Assembly: GCA_015179045.1 (NCBI GenBank)
Contig: WHUZ01000085.1
Coordinates: forward strand, 124,001-188,000
Direction of reading: 5' to 3'
Source: Kalaharituber pfeilii
Taxonomy: Eukaryota > Ascomycota > Pezizomycetes > Pezizales > Pezizaceae
Length of the DNA stretch: 64,000 nucleotides
Shown here: piece after piece, positions 32,241 to 45,460 of the stretch
Layout of the letters: each line of letters starts with the position of its first letter
How positions within the stretch are numbered: position 1 is the first letter of the stretch
Made by a program: the position numbers and the translations under genes
The notes under the pieces: generated by a model
What the model was told of the DNA's origin: nothing
The model's database searches: none
What the model saw: only the letters and a program-made list of their open reading frames with translations

Positions 32241-35200
32241 GCGATAGACTGAGTCATGTAGGATGAAGGCATCCCACTGATGGTAATCATTTAATTTTGT
32301 CGCCTCATGTGGTGTAGACGAGAAATCAGGCGGGGCTTCAGGGCACACAGGGGAAGCGAATTGTAGATGGAAGAGCTCAAGCCTGGAGTTTACAATGGCG
32401 GGTATTGGCGGGAGGCCCAAGGAGGGTTCTGCTTTTTCGGGAAAGCTGTGCTATCATAAGCTCCAACTTTTCCCTCCATCGTAACTTTACGCAGGGTCAA
32501 TTTTGCGCAGGGTCAATGTCAACGACAAGCTTTTGACTAAGACCACGTGACTCCACAACCTCTCAATGAATCGTTGCTGAGTAATACTTGTATTCAGACG
32601 CCCAATGACCTACTGTCAGTCACCACAAAATTACGCTATGCCGGTATATACTGCTGACAAAGCCTCCTGCACAGTTGCTCGTTGTACCCAGTCAAGACTG
32701 CACTGTATATTCTTTAGTATGCTAGTGTTCACTCTCTTTGCATCCGGATGAGAAAGTGAGGTCAGGGTAATGTCGGCATTACTGTTAGCATGCCTGTTTC
32801 TCAGACCGATATGTTATTGATTAACACGGCCAACGTTCCTATATGTCAATCCCAAGGTTATTGCTCACATCTATGAACTTATCTCTATTTCCCTCGTCAT
32901 CAGATATGTGCACATCTATATATGCAATCCTTCTATCCTGCACTGCTTTTTTTTATTGTGCTGAATTTTTTATATGCAGTGCCATTTTATGAAAGTTCTA
33001 TTTCATAAATATTCTCAAACATGCACGTGCAACTTCAGGTTTTGAATAGCACTAGCGGTATTCAAACTCGAAAAATCCGGGCCGGATTTTCTGAATCTTA
33101 AAATTTTATGAAGTCCGAGAATCTAGTCTTTTCATATTGCAAACCAGTCAAAACTGCGATTATTTTCACTTTTTTTTTTTTTTCACGAAATATGTGGGAC
33201 AACTGCATATATGTTGTATAGTGCGGGCTCATACGTAGCCCAAATGCAGCATTCAGCTATAGCATGCATAAATGTGGGTGGATATTGAGAGTCAAAATCG
33301 GTTTTCCATTTTCGAAAATCTAGTTCTGGTTTTCATGAGAGTGTACTGTAGAGTACCCAGACCTCAGTCCAAATAAACTGGTTTGTCCGCTGGATTTCAT
33401 TTTGCATGGAGATGGTCTCCTCTGGATACTGCTAATACTCGAGTAGTAGCGGTAAAGCACTATGTAGTATGATTAATCCCCTTGCATATGCATGTCGGTA
33501 GATCCATGTAGATACATGAATAAATCATTCATGTATTTGCCGCTATATGTTGCATAGTATATATTACCGGATTGAGTAGTTGATATTTATCCATGGCAAA
33601 GGTGGACAATGAAATGTGACCAGAGTAGGATCATGATCATGGAGAGTTGATATCACAGTACCGAGGCATATAGCGAAGGTGGAAGAATGGGAGTGAGGAG
33701 ACATTATGAGGGAAGTGTTGGCTAACTGGTGAAATGGTTCACAACCGCAATGAAGATCTACTGACGAGAAAAGGAGTATTATGTTTATGTTTGATTGGGA
33801 TTTACAATCAGGTTTAGTTTAAGGACATGTGTCACTAGTAACTGTCAGATTGTTGAAGGATATCAGGTTGTCGATTGACAGAAGTATGTGGATTTGTGAG
33901 GTGGAGCAGGATGGCTGAATGAGAGTTTTATAAGGATGGAAGGGATGTTTAATGTAAGTGCATGATGTTTGCAAGAACGTTTACACCTACTGAAAGGTTT
34001 CAGGATAGGCACGATCAGGATGACGATGTACGGTGTTAGCATTGACGAGGTTCACTAAGTTGTTAAGATAAGAGTCGGTAGGGAGTGGTACTGAAAGGGT
34101 TAAAAGTATATGCAAGGAGAAAATTGACCTGAAGATAATCAACTGCAAACACTAGCCCATAGTCCCATAAGGCAATAGTATAATGCCTCCACTTACTCAA
34201 TTCTAGCAGACACCTCTTGAAACCACATCCTCTATCGATATCTAAACTCCATCCAATCATCTCGAATTAAAGAATGCAATAGAAGAATAACACCCAACAT
34301 GCTGTAGTCACACCGAGCTTCGTGAAGCCTAGCTTAGAACAAAAGACCATTCGTCAGTACCAATTGCCAGTTCCAGTACTGTACAATCATAATAACCCAC
34401 ATACTAGTATCGAGCTAGACTACCGAGTAATTTGAATGTTGCTAGTGAGACGCTAGGTACTTACTTTGGTTAGCACTGAGTAGATTAGCATTGAGTAGTA
34501 TTTTAAAGAATGCGTATCGCATCAGCCCCTTCCTGCCTACTTTGCATAAGGTTAAACATAGGGAATCGTTTCATATTATCCCACTTATGATGCTCCCTTG
34601 AAAACCTATCAAACTCCAATTCCCCCACCATGAAAAAAGAAAACGCTTCAATCCAAACTTCTTTGCCTTTTTTCCTATAATAATATTGTATAGTCCCAGG
34701 TTTTAGTGCTCCTCTAGTAGAGGTGCTACTACAGATGAATGGAACAACCGCGGCCGCGCCCTCAGCTACTAGGCTAGCTTTCGAAACTGGGCGTTGTTCA
34801 TTGAGGATGAATGTTTGAAATATGAAGCTATGGTGCTAGTAACCACACGGACCGTGGTAACTATCTGAGAGAAGATGCCAAGATTCTGCAACCAGACTAC
34901 AAGATTCTCTTAGTCCATACTTCTATATTCGGTAGTACGGCAGGAACCCTCTAGAAAACCTGCAACTTTATGCATCGTGATAAATTCCCCGTTTCACCTG
35001 CTCTACGTACTTATTGTGGCTAATATAAAGCTTATAAGGAAATACATGATACTCAATTCCCATTCGAAGTACGGTTATTAACTTACAGTGGACTACGTCA
35101 CTTCTCCTACAACCTCTTAATCATGTGATTATTTATTCACTCTTTTCTATGCCACAAACTGTAGCATAGACTTACTAAAACTCGTGATATACTTACCAGA

Positions 35201-38200
35201 TATTGCTGAATCATGCCGCATTATATCCGTAGTGAGACTGGAATACCGTATAGAGTGCGTGTTCAGAGATCAAGACACTCACTGTACTCGGAGAGAGCAA
35301 CTTTGGCGGTTAGGGGTGAAAGTGACCATTCGTAAAGCCTCTCACTGGATGGAAGGGTACCGGGGGTGACAGAGGCCGAAGCCCCCGTCGTGGAATTGAG
35401 AAGTGCGTGCTCCACATACGAAGATGCCCAATATGCCCAATATGCCCAATGTGCCCAATGTGCCCAATATGCCCAATATACTCAACTGCTCATGTATGCA
35501 CTCAATATCTGATGTGCGCACTTAATATACTTGATATGCTCAATCTGCCTAATATCTCATTTGTACGCTCAATATACTTAATACACCCAATATGCCCAAT
35601 ATCTTCAGAGTGGTCAATTATCTCAATCTAGCAATATTGCAGCCTGCCTAAGCTGCCCTGTTAGGACATTACTCAATTGAGAGGAAGTTTACACTGTTGC
35701 AAAGGCCCTACTTGGAGAGCCACTCATTGAACTGGAAGTTGAGGGGGGTGGGGGGCGACTCCGAAGGAGAGGGACAAAGATCCAGGAGTTTGTGGAGATG
35801 GTGAGAGAGACCTTGCGGATAGCAAGGGCGTAGACAGGAAGGTGAGTGGGAAAGTAGAAGATGGAGGCGAATGCAGAGATGAGGGATGGAGGCGGAGGTG
35901 GAGGTGAGCGGCGGGGGGGGGGGTCTCATAGTGTTGTGTTCTTCTGAACCACGCACATTAGTTTTAGCTTATCATGATCCATCGGGAGTGCAGTCGTCAT
36001 CGGATCCTGCCGCGCGTGGACATAAGGCTTCGTGCATGCATGCAAGCCCGGCTACCTGCATTAAAGCACCACACCCGTGATTGTGGGTTGTGCTTTCGGC
36101 TCTGGTATTGATGCGAGACTGTCTCGTACTGCTGGTTCCACATGGAATTGACCAACTTTCCCCATTTTCCCATACCATAGCAATGACACCGCGCTGTGTC
36201 AATTAATGGAAGGTTATCAAGAGCCGAGGGTAAAAACCGGATCATTACTTCTGTGGCCCATACTCATGCCAAATAGGTATGCAGTTTTAGCTTTCTGTGT
36301 CCTGAAGCCAAATGTAGCATTGATTACATTAGACTTTTATCTTCGCATCACATGCACAATTAACCTACATCTACAAATACAGATTTTGCATTCATTGGCA
36401 GATATCCGCCTGCCATCTTCAGGACAGGCTATGCAGGATATGTAGAGTGCACGTCATGCATGATTGCCTAGAGATTGGTCCATCATGTAGCCAAGCGAAT
36501 TCCATGCAGCCTATGAACCCGTATTCTACAGTAGGTTGCACAATTATTGTATACGCACTGCCAATCTAATCGTTTACTGGCTATCAAGTATGAAGTCACT
36601 CAGCTATTGATAACTGGATCCTCTTTGTTACCTGTAATCTGATCTGCTACTCAGTTCCCTATTGAGTTGCTGGACGTGGCAAAGTGCGGACTTATCACCT
36701 TCATCAGTTTGCAGTACACAGTACTCAGCCGACTCGCCATTTTGCAAAAGCGTGCGATGGAAATTTGAACCTTGTTCACCTCCTAGTCTGGCTGGCACGA
36801 CCCCCGACCGGACTACTCACCCATGTACTACAGTACTTCAATGCAAAGTGGGGTATTCCTGTCACACTGCAAGAGAAGATCCGCCTTCAGTGTAGGATAA
36901 TCGCCTCTTTTGATTGGCAGTACAGCGATGTAGATAGTGTTGCGCCTTGCAATAATTCATAGTATCATAGACGACAGTAAGTTCTCTTGTTCTCTTGCTC
37001 CCAACACTGTAATTGGCACCCAAGTCGATGTCAGTATGGTCCGACTTGATGTAGAGGAAGAGAAAACTTCAATAATCCTCCAAAATTGACCTGCATTTGA
37101 TCTTGGGTTAGAACCCTATACGATGGAACTATGCAAATTTTTATTCATCATTGGATGCAGTCCTAGAACAGGGCTGCAGCCAAAAATGATCCAGCACACC
37201 GTCTCTTCGGTTGGGTACGAGATCCAGACGCTCCAGACCGTAATGCGTAAAAAATATCAGTTTCGTAATCCTGACACTAGATACTTTAGGAGAACTGTTT
37301 TCGTGCCCTGATTTTCAGTAACAAATCCATATATGATATGAAAATATGAAGGCTGATATTCTGCATTCCATTAATTAATGGATCACTTGACCAAGGGCAT
37401 ATTGACAACTATATGCATCCCTATGGTGTCGAATAATACCGTGAAACTAGATTTAGTCTAATCAGATGGTAAGAGGAATTAAAGGTGACCTGGCTAGTGA
37501 AGGGATGGGCGATTCTTTTGTCTACACAGGTAAAGAAAGTGCCCTTGCTATCGTCAGCGTCTGGTTACGAGACTGCCCTCGCTATAGTGAAAACTAGTTA
37601 TAGTGAAGAAAATCGGTCGCCTTCATTATAGCCAGGTTGACCTGTACGCAATCTCTGTAGCACACTGCTCTGTCCGGATTCAGATTGTTGAATTCGGCGT
37701 AACAGCTAGAAAAGTAAGTGGCAGGGAAAATTTGTGGACCTACAGGGAAGAATAAGCGCAAGGCTACAACTTCCACGTTTCGTGAGTTGCATATTCCGGT
37801 GTGAACGCGTTTATCCTCAATATGAACCCCATTAGAGGGATTTTGCTGGTGCCAAGGATTTATCAGGGACAAAGCCCTTAACATATCATACATATGGCAC
37901 AACGATGGGAATAGCCAAAAAAATGCGATTGAGTTTTTGCTGCATCAGGGTTTTCTCCCAGTGGCTTGAGACTACACCGACTTCGACTGGTGTAACTGTA
38001 GGCAAGTACAGGCCGTAGTGTTGGCATTTGCTCCCATAAAAATGGAGACCTTTGAACTACGTGTGTCACAACTCAACATTCTCAGACACTCCCTGATTTT
38101 TCGTTTACCGTGTGAATCAGTTCGCTGACAATCCCAGCTTTCAGGATGAGAATTGAATAAAAACTGGTGAAGATCGATGGGGCTTAAAAAGCGGTGGTTT

Positions 38201-41200
38201 CCAGGAATCAGGGACGACTGCGCCATACGCTGAAGAATCCTATCATACGGAAGGAATTTCATCCCTGAGACTGGATTTCCAGGGCTGGATCCCTGGTGCC
38301 AGCAAAATCCCTCTATTAGAAAACTGTAGGACAATTCTATATTGTGAACAATTGCAGAAACCCTATGTAGAACCTGAGAAAAATTGCACCACATCATGAA
38401 CCATAAGGGCTTCAAGTTGAGACTGTGATAGTCCCATCGAATGAGATTTTGATGAACGTTGTCATTCATGTTTGTCACCAGGAAATTAATAGCCGAGTGC
38501 CCACTCTATTCCATGGACTGCGAACATCAATTCTCACATTGCAGCTGAATTGCAATGGACTTCGTAAGCCTTCGTGATCCAAGACCTGTGTTTCAGCCGT
38601 TGTTGAGATTGGTCAATCAAAAAGCAAAACGGCATAAACACCGAAGAAACCTAGCAAACGAAATATTCAATCGATTGGGTTATCCTGTATCGGCAAAGGG
38701 TATTAATTAAGTGTCCAGATAAGCAGGTAATACCGGAAAGGATGTGAAGTCTGCAATAGACCATGCTAGGAAACCTAAAGCCGGTTACAGGGTATTGTTT
38801 CTGGTACAGCTTCATTATTCGCCTCTCCGAAGACCACATGGCAAAGCTAAGAGCTAGGGGTTGATAGAGGCGGGAATGTTACATGCATACACGTAAGCAA
38901 AACCTTTTTGCCCTTGTAGAGTGACTAGATAGTGTAGGGCCACGAACAAAGAAAGAATTCCCTCTTGTTAGTGACAGCAGTTCTCAGTGAATTCATCTCA
39001 TAGCAGTAGGCCATGTCAGTTAGGATGCTTAAGAAAGGTGATTTTCCCCTGTATAGGATCTGAATAAGCATTTTGGACAGTGACAGATGATGTGAGATCG
39101 TCGCTGCTTCATGACTTGATTATTAAAGTAGTTTGGTTAGTATTGTGGCAAACTGCCGCATTTACCACCGATCAGCGCTTAGAGAGTAGCACACAGCACT
39201 CTACAGCACAAGGGTATTGTTTGCTACCCATGCCAAACAACCCGGCCTTGTGAAACGCTTTCCTCGAACCCTATCACCTTCGCTTGAGGGCTCTGAGGGC
39301 AGCGTTTGGCAATAAATCCTTGTGTGTGATCCTTGCACTACCCCATGCCTGGGCAGGTACGATTTGCAGGCTGAACGTGTAGGATACCTATTTGTCAGTG
39401 GTGATAGAGATGAGTTATTCGCTTGAATTATTCACTTGAGGTGGATATTCTGATAGAATCAGTGGTCAACAAACTGTTATCAAAGACAAACCGCAGCTAA
39501 TGGAGCAAAGATGCGAAAAAGAGTGCTCAGACGGCATGTTGCATGTTCACTATGCGGGCTCCAACCGGAAAAAGAGAAAAATCCTCCTACCGAGGCCTGT
39601 GATTTTTTCCTTCTCTTCAGCACTTGTGGTGCAGCTCATTATTGGGCAAGCAAACGGTGCCTGGTTTAGCGGGACAAGCATGTGCTGCAGTGGTTTTCTG
39701 GTTCCTGCAGATCATCCCTGTATCTGTTTATTCTTGGCGCAGCATGACGCAGACGCAACCAGCAGCTACTACATTCCTTGGCTCAAAGGATGAAATCCCG
39801 AGGCAAACGTGGGCAGCAAGTCTGAGACACCAAAGGTCCGAAGGCGCGAGGTGCGAGGCGTTGCAGCACGCCCAGTAAGCATCATCTCTATCGACCCCTT
39901 GTTGTTAATGATGTATAACTCTAGCTGAAGAGCGACAATGCGGGCACTTGCACGAAAGCAGTGGGGATGAGATGCGAGAGCAGTGAGGCAGGTCTGTCAT
40001 ACAAGCTATTGATGCGGCATAGTAAGAAATCATCTTGATAGTATGTAGAGACCACAAGATGCATATGGGGTGAGAGCAGAACGGCAACTTTGTATCATAA
40101 GTCAGTTTTCTACGCATGGGTACGGAGTAGTCCCATGCCAAGACTCTGTGCGGTGGCTGCTTATGGAGGGAGCTACATACTTGGCTGCAGGTACGGGCAT
40201 TGCTGCCTTGAATGAGCCTCTCGACCTGTCGCTATCACCAGCGAACCCAAGAGACCTCCACCCCGCCAACAGCCGCCTTTCTTCCCGCTCCTCCTCCTCT
40301 GGACCCTATCGATATCCCCCACAACTGCGAGTACACCAAAACAACAACCAAGTAACATGAGTCTGACCGCAGGGCATGAGGAGACTGTCGATGTCGAACC
40401 CATCCTCATTCTACATTCCGGTCCCTGACGTTGGACTGCCATCTTACGTCTTGTAGATTAGGGCAGGATGGCATTTCGAAACTGACTGGATGTCAGGCTG
40501 TGGAGTTGAAGACTATGATAAGAAGAGCCAGCGTGGAGTACCGGTGCCCTCTTCGCATCAAACCATGCTTGGCTCTCCGGAGCTGAAGCCGGCCGTCAGA
40601 CAATTCCCTCATTCATGGATCTTCCACGAGGCCACTGTGCATAGCTGCAGCTGTTGCTGCCATCCCCGCCCCTCCCCACCCTTCCACACGGCTCATTGTA
40701 GCCGGGCGATATAGCTGTTTCAGAGTTAATCCGTCTACATTCAAAGCCGTGCGAGAACCACGGTTTCCGCCTCCAAGGGCAAACATGGCCAACACACAGA
40801 ATGTCCACCACCCCCCAACCCTGTTCAGTCAAGATGCATCCAGGCACAATCTCATAACGCATTTACGGCTCTCGTAACAGGCTGTGCCGTGTATGCTTTG
40901 TCGAGTGTAGCCGTGGTACCACTATGTATAGTCTAGCGTAATCCGAAATTCGTCCAACGCTCTAGGGCATAGTGAACTTTTTTACCATTGCTCTCCGTTT
41001 TCTCTTATTTATACTCAAGGTTTCCCTCCAATGATCCCTTCCTATTTCCTTTCCAAGTCAACAGATCTTTGTATTCACACTCCTTTGTGCTATTACAGCA
41101 CTAGTCTTTCATTAACTACAACAGATCTTATCATTAACATCCCTTTCTATCGAACGATACGAATCTCAGTGTGCCCTCTCATTCCTTATATAAATACGGC

Positions 41201-41308
41201 ATACAATTTACGAGCAAATACGACTGTAACGAAACAAAAGATCTGGCCTGATCCGTGCGAATACAGCCCTACAGCATCTCAGCAACAATCTGTTATACTG
41301 TCCGTACA
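32241..41308. other. 9-kb gene-poor island
   Basis: No frame longer than about 170 codons and none with a recognisable family signature. AT-rich, with T runs (33170-33183), a degenerate 9-bp tandem repeat (35424-35615), a G run (35914-35924), a possible pogo-like terminus (37575-37648) and scattered copies of an AGTCTGG-containing repeat (36786, 37560). The 168-codon minus frame at 38478-37972 was examined and not assigned. This is most likely old, mutated transposon DNA. Confidence 0.5.
35424..35615. repeat. Degenerate 9-bp tandem repeat (ATGCCCAAT)
   Basis: Six consecutive units are ATGCCCAAT or GTGCCCAAT from 35424 to about 35477. The array then decays into ACTCAATAT-like units up to ~35615, where ATGCCCAAT reappears. 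A plus-strand frame through it gives a CPICPM-type peptide repeat, which is not considered a gene. Confidence 0.8.
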
Positions 41309-42272
41309 ATGTTCTCCAAAGGAATCTCTGCCTTGACAATTACTTTCTTACTCATGTTGCAGCTGGCTTCTGCATCACCTGTTCGTAAGTGTTAGGGTAC
41401 CCAAAGTTAAAAGAGTCGAAATGCACTGACATTGAGTATCAGGACAACGGAACACTAATGCCCCTGGCATCGTCTACTCTCCATACAAGGGAGTTCCTGG
41501 AAATACCGCCTGCAAAACTCCGGAGGAGGTTGCCAATGACATCGAACGCCTCAAAAATTATGGAATGATACGTTTATACGGCCTCGACTGTGATCAAGTC
41601 AAGAATGTACTTCCCCAGGCTAGGAAACACCAGATGAACCTTTTCATTGGTATTTTTGAAGTTGATCAATTGGACCAACAAGTAAACCAGCTTGCGAATA
41701 TTGTAGCAGGTGACTGGAGCAATATTGACACGGTTTCTGTCGGCAATGAGTGTATCCTTTCTGGGAAGAAAACCGCTGAACAAATGGTTGCACTCACCAG
41801 GGAGGCCAGAGCAAAACTCAGGGCAAAGGGCTTCAACGGCAGTGTCGTCTCCGTTAATATTTTCTATGAAGTTTTGCAAAATCCAATTCTATGCCAGGAG
41901 CAAGATTACATTGCGACGAACGCCCATCCTTTCTTCGATGGCAACGTTACCCCTGACAGGGCCGGACCTTTCTTGGAAGAAATGAGGAAGCAAGTCAGTA
42001 AGACTTGCGGTGGAGCTAGAGTGTTAATCACTGGTAAGTAGCCCGTTTGCCTTCATTGAACAAAGTACTAAGTTGGCACAGAAACCGGATGGCCATCACA
42101 AGGAGCTACAAACGGTGTCGCTGTACCATCGAAGGAGAACCAGAAGATCGCTCTGGACTCAATTCGCAATTCTCTTCACAACGATGTCATCATCTTCACT
42201 GCCTTTGACGATACCTGGAAAGCTGACAATCCAAGTACCTTCAATGCTGAGAAGCACTGGGGGGTCTTGTAA
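41309..42272 (+). CDS. Secreted glycoside hydrolase family 17 beta-1,3-glucanase (Bgl2/Scw-like)
   Basis: Cell-wall enzyme acting on beta-1,3-glucan, as endoglucanase or transglucosylase. Three exons: 41309-41384, 41443-42033, 42082-42272, 285 residues. The first ~22 residues are a signal peptide (FLLMLQLASASP). The barrel starts GIVYSPYKGVPGNTACK; VSVGNE carries the acid/base glutamate, and the third exon completes the family signature ETGWPS with the nucleophile glutamate (the E codon is split by the second intron). The FTAFDDTWKAD motif and the terminal EKHWGVL are also typical. No GPI-anchor signal or C-terminal tail, so it should be a soluble or wall-bound protein. Confidence 0.93.
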
Positions 42273-44129
42273 ATACCCTTTTCTTACGTCGTTCTTATCA
42301 TTCTTATCGTCAATTTCTTTTTCTCTTTCGGTTTTCATTTAAGGAGTTTATGGGTTAGGATGGAATGACAAGACCACTGAATATAATTTCCCTTGATGGG
42401 AAATATAGTAGAAAAGGTAGGAGGACTTGGCATCTATAAATTGGGTCTGAATGAACAGGATGGGCGGCTATCGGCATGTGCTTTTGTTTGTTTTATTTGC
42501 ATTATGTTTTACGAAATTACGAATACGACAGGAAAATGGGATTTAGGCAAAAAACGTGATGCATGGGAGATGCATTCGGGAACCGGTACACGGAGCAGAT
42601 TTGTTTTGTCTTATCCACATTCTGTGTACACTTTGGGAATAGAGTTCCTCTACATGTTGGACGTTCCGATCATGTACTTGTTTAATCGGAGGAGCGGGCA
42701 TGGTAAGTTCATCCAAGTTGAATGAATAGATGACAGGGAGGTTGGGTTGGTGGGCATGAGAGACAAAGACAAGCAGTGTAGCAGTGAATTTTTCCTGATA
42801 CGCAACAATGAAGTTCTGAAAGTTTTCAAGCAATGCGCCTAAGTAGACTCATGTAGTACAAGTTAAGAAAGTCTCTGTGGGGAATAATAATAGATGCACT
42901 CAATGCCATGCGATCATTATTTCCATGTTTGAGTACATACTTACTAATTTAAGTAGTGCAGTGTGGGCGCTTGGCGATTGCAATTGCCATTGTTGAGTGT
43001 CGTTGTGATTTCTAACTTAGCCGTTACACTACTACGAGGGCCAGACTATTTCTACTAAAAACCACAGGGTAGCGTCATTGTCGAATCTTAATCTGGCTTG
43101 GCCTTGTGTTGATATTTGCAGACCGTGAAGATGTCGACGGGATCAAGATTGACGCAAAGATTTACGCTACAGTACATATGAGCAGCGAGTCTACAACTGG
43201 CATAGAGGGGATTGCGAACTATGCACTGATTATGCATGCATATTGAGATTGCATAAGATAAAATTAAACTAAAGAAGGCCTCTTCCTCTCTGTTATCTTA
43301 ATTTGAAACTGGGGAGTTTTGGACGCATGCTGTTATGCAGACAATGAAGTGTTCACCATGCATATCCTAATCAAGCGTTTATTTTGAATCTCCTGAGGCT
43401 TCCTATCATTTCGTTGCAGGGTGCGACCAAAAAATGACGAGTATACTTTCAAGAGATAGAGGCTGGAAATATCATAGCTTTGTTTACCTGTGTGTATGGC
43501 TCCTGTAGTGCCAATGACGCTCTGAATTCCGCAATACGCTTTTTGTAAGATTGTCGTGGGCTTGCAGGAAAATGGTTTATCTGGGATATTATAACATATA
43601 CGTTATTACTAAATCTTAACCGCGGTGAACCTCGTGCGTTAACTTCAATACTTTCATGATTTTACATTTTTTAGGGGGGGGGTGTTCAAAACCGGCATGC
43701 CCAAAGGGGCAATGGTACAATTACTAGCAATTCTGAAGAGCTTTTGCCTTGGAAAAAAAAAAAAAAAAAAATTTGGCCGTCTTGAAAAAATTTGAGAGCT
43801 CTCAGGGTGGTACTAATGACATGGCGAAAAAAAGACACTGGTTGATATAATGCGATGATACAATTATATATCGGCTAACTTTCTTTCCCTCTGGTTTCAG
43901 TCCGCCAACAAGCTAGCGGAGATGTAACTAGAGTGAATATTATTTCATATTATACCAAGCCGTGATCCAAATAGGGCTTTGGTAAGTTATGCTGAGAAAC
44001 GTCGTGGTCATTCAGCATAGCGGAGGCCCATCGAAGCCTCGCCAGCCAAGGCCTTCTTCTCGCACACAAATGCTCCGCCGGATTACGATCTGTAAATCCC
44101 GAGAGTTTCGGTACTACGAATACGTGCGC
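42273..44129. other. Intergenic, no gene seen
   Basis: About 1.9 kb after the glucanase. A 110-codon plus frame (42393-42725) lies directly downstream and has no recognisable motif. G run at 43672-43681, A run at 43753-43771. No repeat termini noticed. Confidence 0.4.
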
Positions 44130-45460
44130 AGCAATGTGCGTCCAGAAGTGCTGCGTCCGCTGTTATCTGCTGCTTCTGATTCGGCGTCTTCTCCTGAGTC
44201 TGTGCCACCGCCATCCTCACTATTCTCTACCGAACGCCGCACCTCAGTTCCGCGAATCTCCGTCGCTTTGTCACTCCGCTAAAGCATCCTCCAACCCTTC
44301 CGAGCGCAATGCCCAGGCCAAGCACAATAGCGCAACCACTACCACCACCGCCTCCTCTACATTCCCGGATACCAACACAGCTACATACCCAGTCCCAGGG
44401 CAAGACCCCATACAATTCCGCCAACACCCGTCGCACCTGAGGAATTCCTCTACCTCCTCACAAACGCATGTCCAAACAACATCGTACCATTCCGGATAGG
44501 TGTTTCACCCTCCCTCCAAATGCCTTCTAACTATCTGGCTTTAACATTCTAACATGTGACAGGCCTCGCGATCTCCGGCTGTGTCGACTCAATGGCTCTC
44601 GCATTCCTCGTCAAAAATCGCTGATCTAGGCTTCGTCGAGCACAAGAGCATCCTCACGTTGGTCATGGACCATGGTATATGGGAGGGAGTGCTCAGGAGG
44701 CACGGGAAGTAGAGGAGCTGCTGAAATCCTACAGTATACACTCTTCTCCTCTAATATCCATATAAAACAATTTAAAGCTAATATACGGCGTGCGGAAGAT
44801 ATTTCACCACCCATGTCCTCCCCCTCATGCCTCCTTCCAACTCCCCTCCAATCTCTGCAGTCCCCAAACAAACATTCGAATCCACTGCACCGTATCTACC
44901 GCTACTACTTCTTTGCTCGCGCTTGTCTCGCGCACGAAATCTTTCATCTCCTTCTCGCCCATCACCTTGACAACCAAGCCGAGATGATCCTCACCGCATG
45001 CGAATAGTGTTCGGGGCGCAGTGGTGCTATAAGTGTGTTAAGGCCTGGGAAAATGGAGAAATGGATGGAGAGGTAGAGGGGGCAGAGGGGCAGGAGGATG
45101 GTATGGGGGTCTGGAAGGTGAGATTGGTGGAGACGTGTGTGGCGAATGGAATCATATGGTGGGAGGATCTGATGAGTCATGTCTGGTCGTATAGAGGAGG
45201 AATGCGGTGAGATGGCTATTGCGGGGAGGAGGGGGTAGGAGGTTGGAGGAGAAGGCGGCAGGGGAGACCCAAGGGGATGGCACAGGGTAGGGAGGAAGAT
45301 GCAATGACTTGGAAGGGGAATGCATGAACGCTAGTATCCAGTACAACAGTTGAGGGTAACTCACGCTCACCAGAAGCACCATGCCGAGCTCCCCGCTTTT
45401 TGTCCTCCGCACCCTGTTCTTCCTCCAAGCCAACCCATCGCCTGTCTACATCCTCCGCCG
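44130..45460 (+). pseudogene. tRNA(Ile)-lysidine synthase (TilS-like) pseudogene
   Basis: Relic of the PP-loop ATPase that makes lysidine at the wobble base of tRNA-Ile(CAU). Pieces in order on the plus strand: PEEFLYLLTNACPNNIVPF; then, across a 60-bp intron-like gap, GLAISGCVDSMALAFLVKN, which is the PP-loop with its second glycine (SGGVDS) changed to cysteine; a stop; GSAQEAREVEELLKSY and SIHSSPL in a new frame; more stops; FHLLLAHHLDNQAEMIL (the family's LLLAHHxDDQAE motif) at about 44950-45000; and VRLVETCVANGIIWWED near 45120-45170, equivalent to the xRLxxTCxxxGxxWxED segment. Multiple shifts and stops make it non-functional. Decayed coding sequence may extend on both sides (43990-46030). 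Confidence 0.75.

Noticed and set aside
35424..35615. CRISPR-like array
   Set aside because: Units are contiguous 9-mers without spacers, in a eukaryotic genome. It is a minisatellite.
37972..38478. 168-codon minus-strand ORF in the gene-poor island
   Set aside because: Looked for transposase or helitron motifs and found none; no intron-exon structure.
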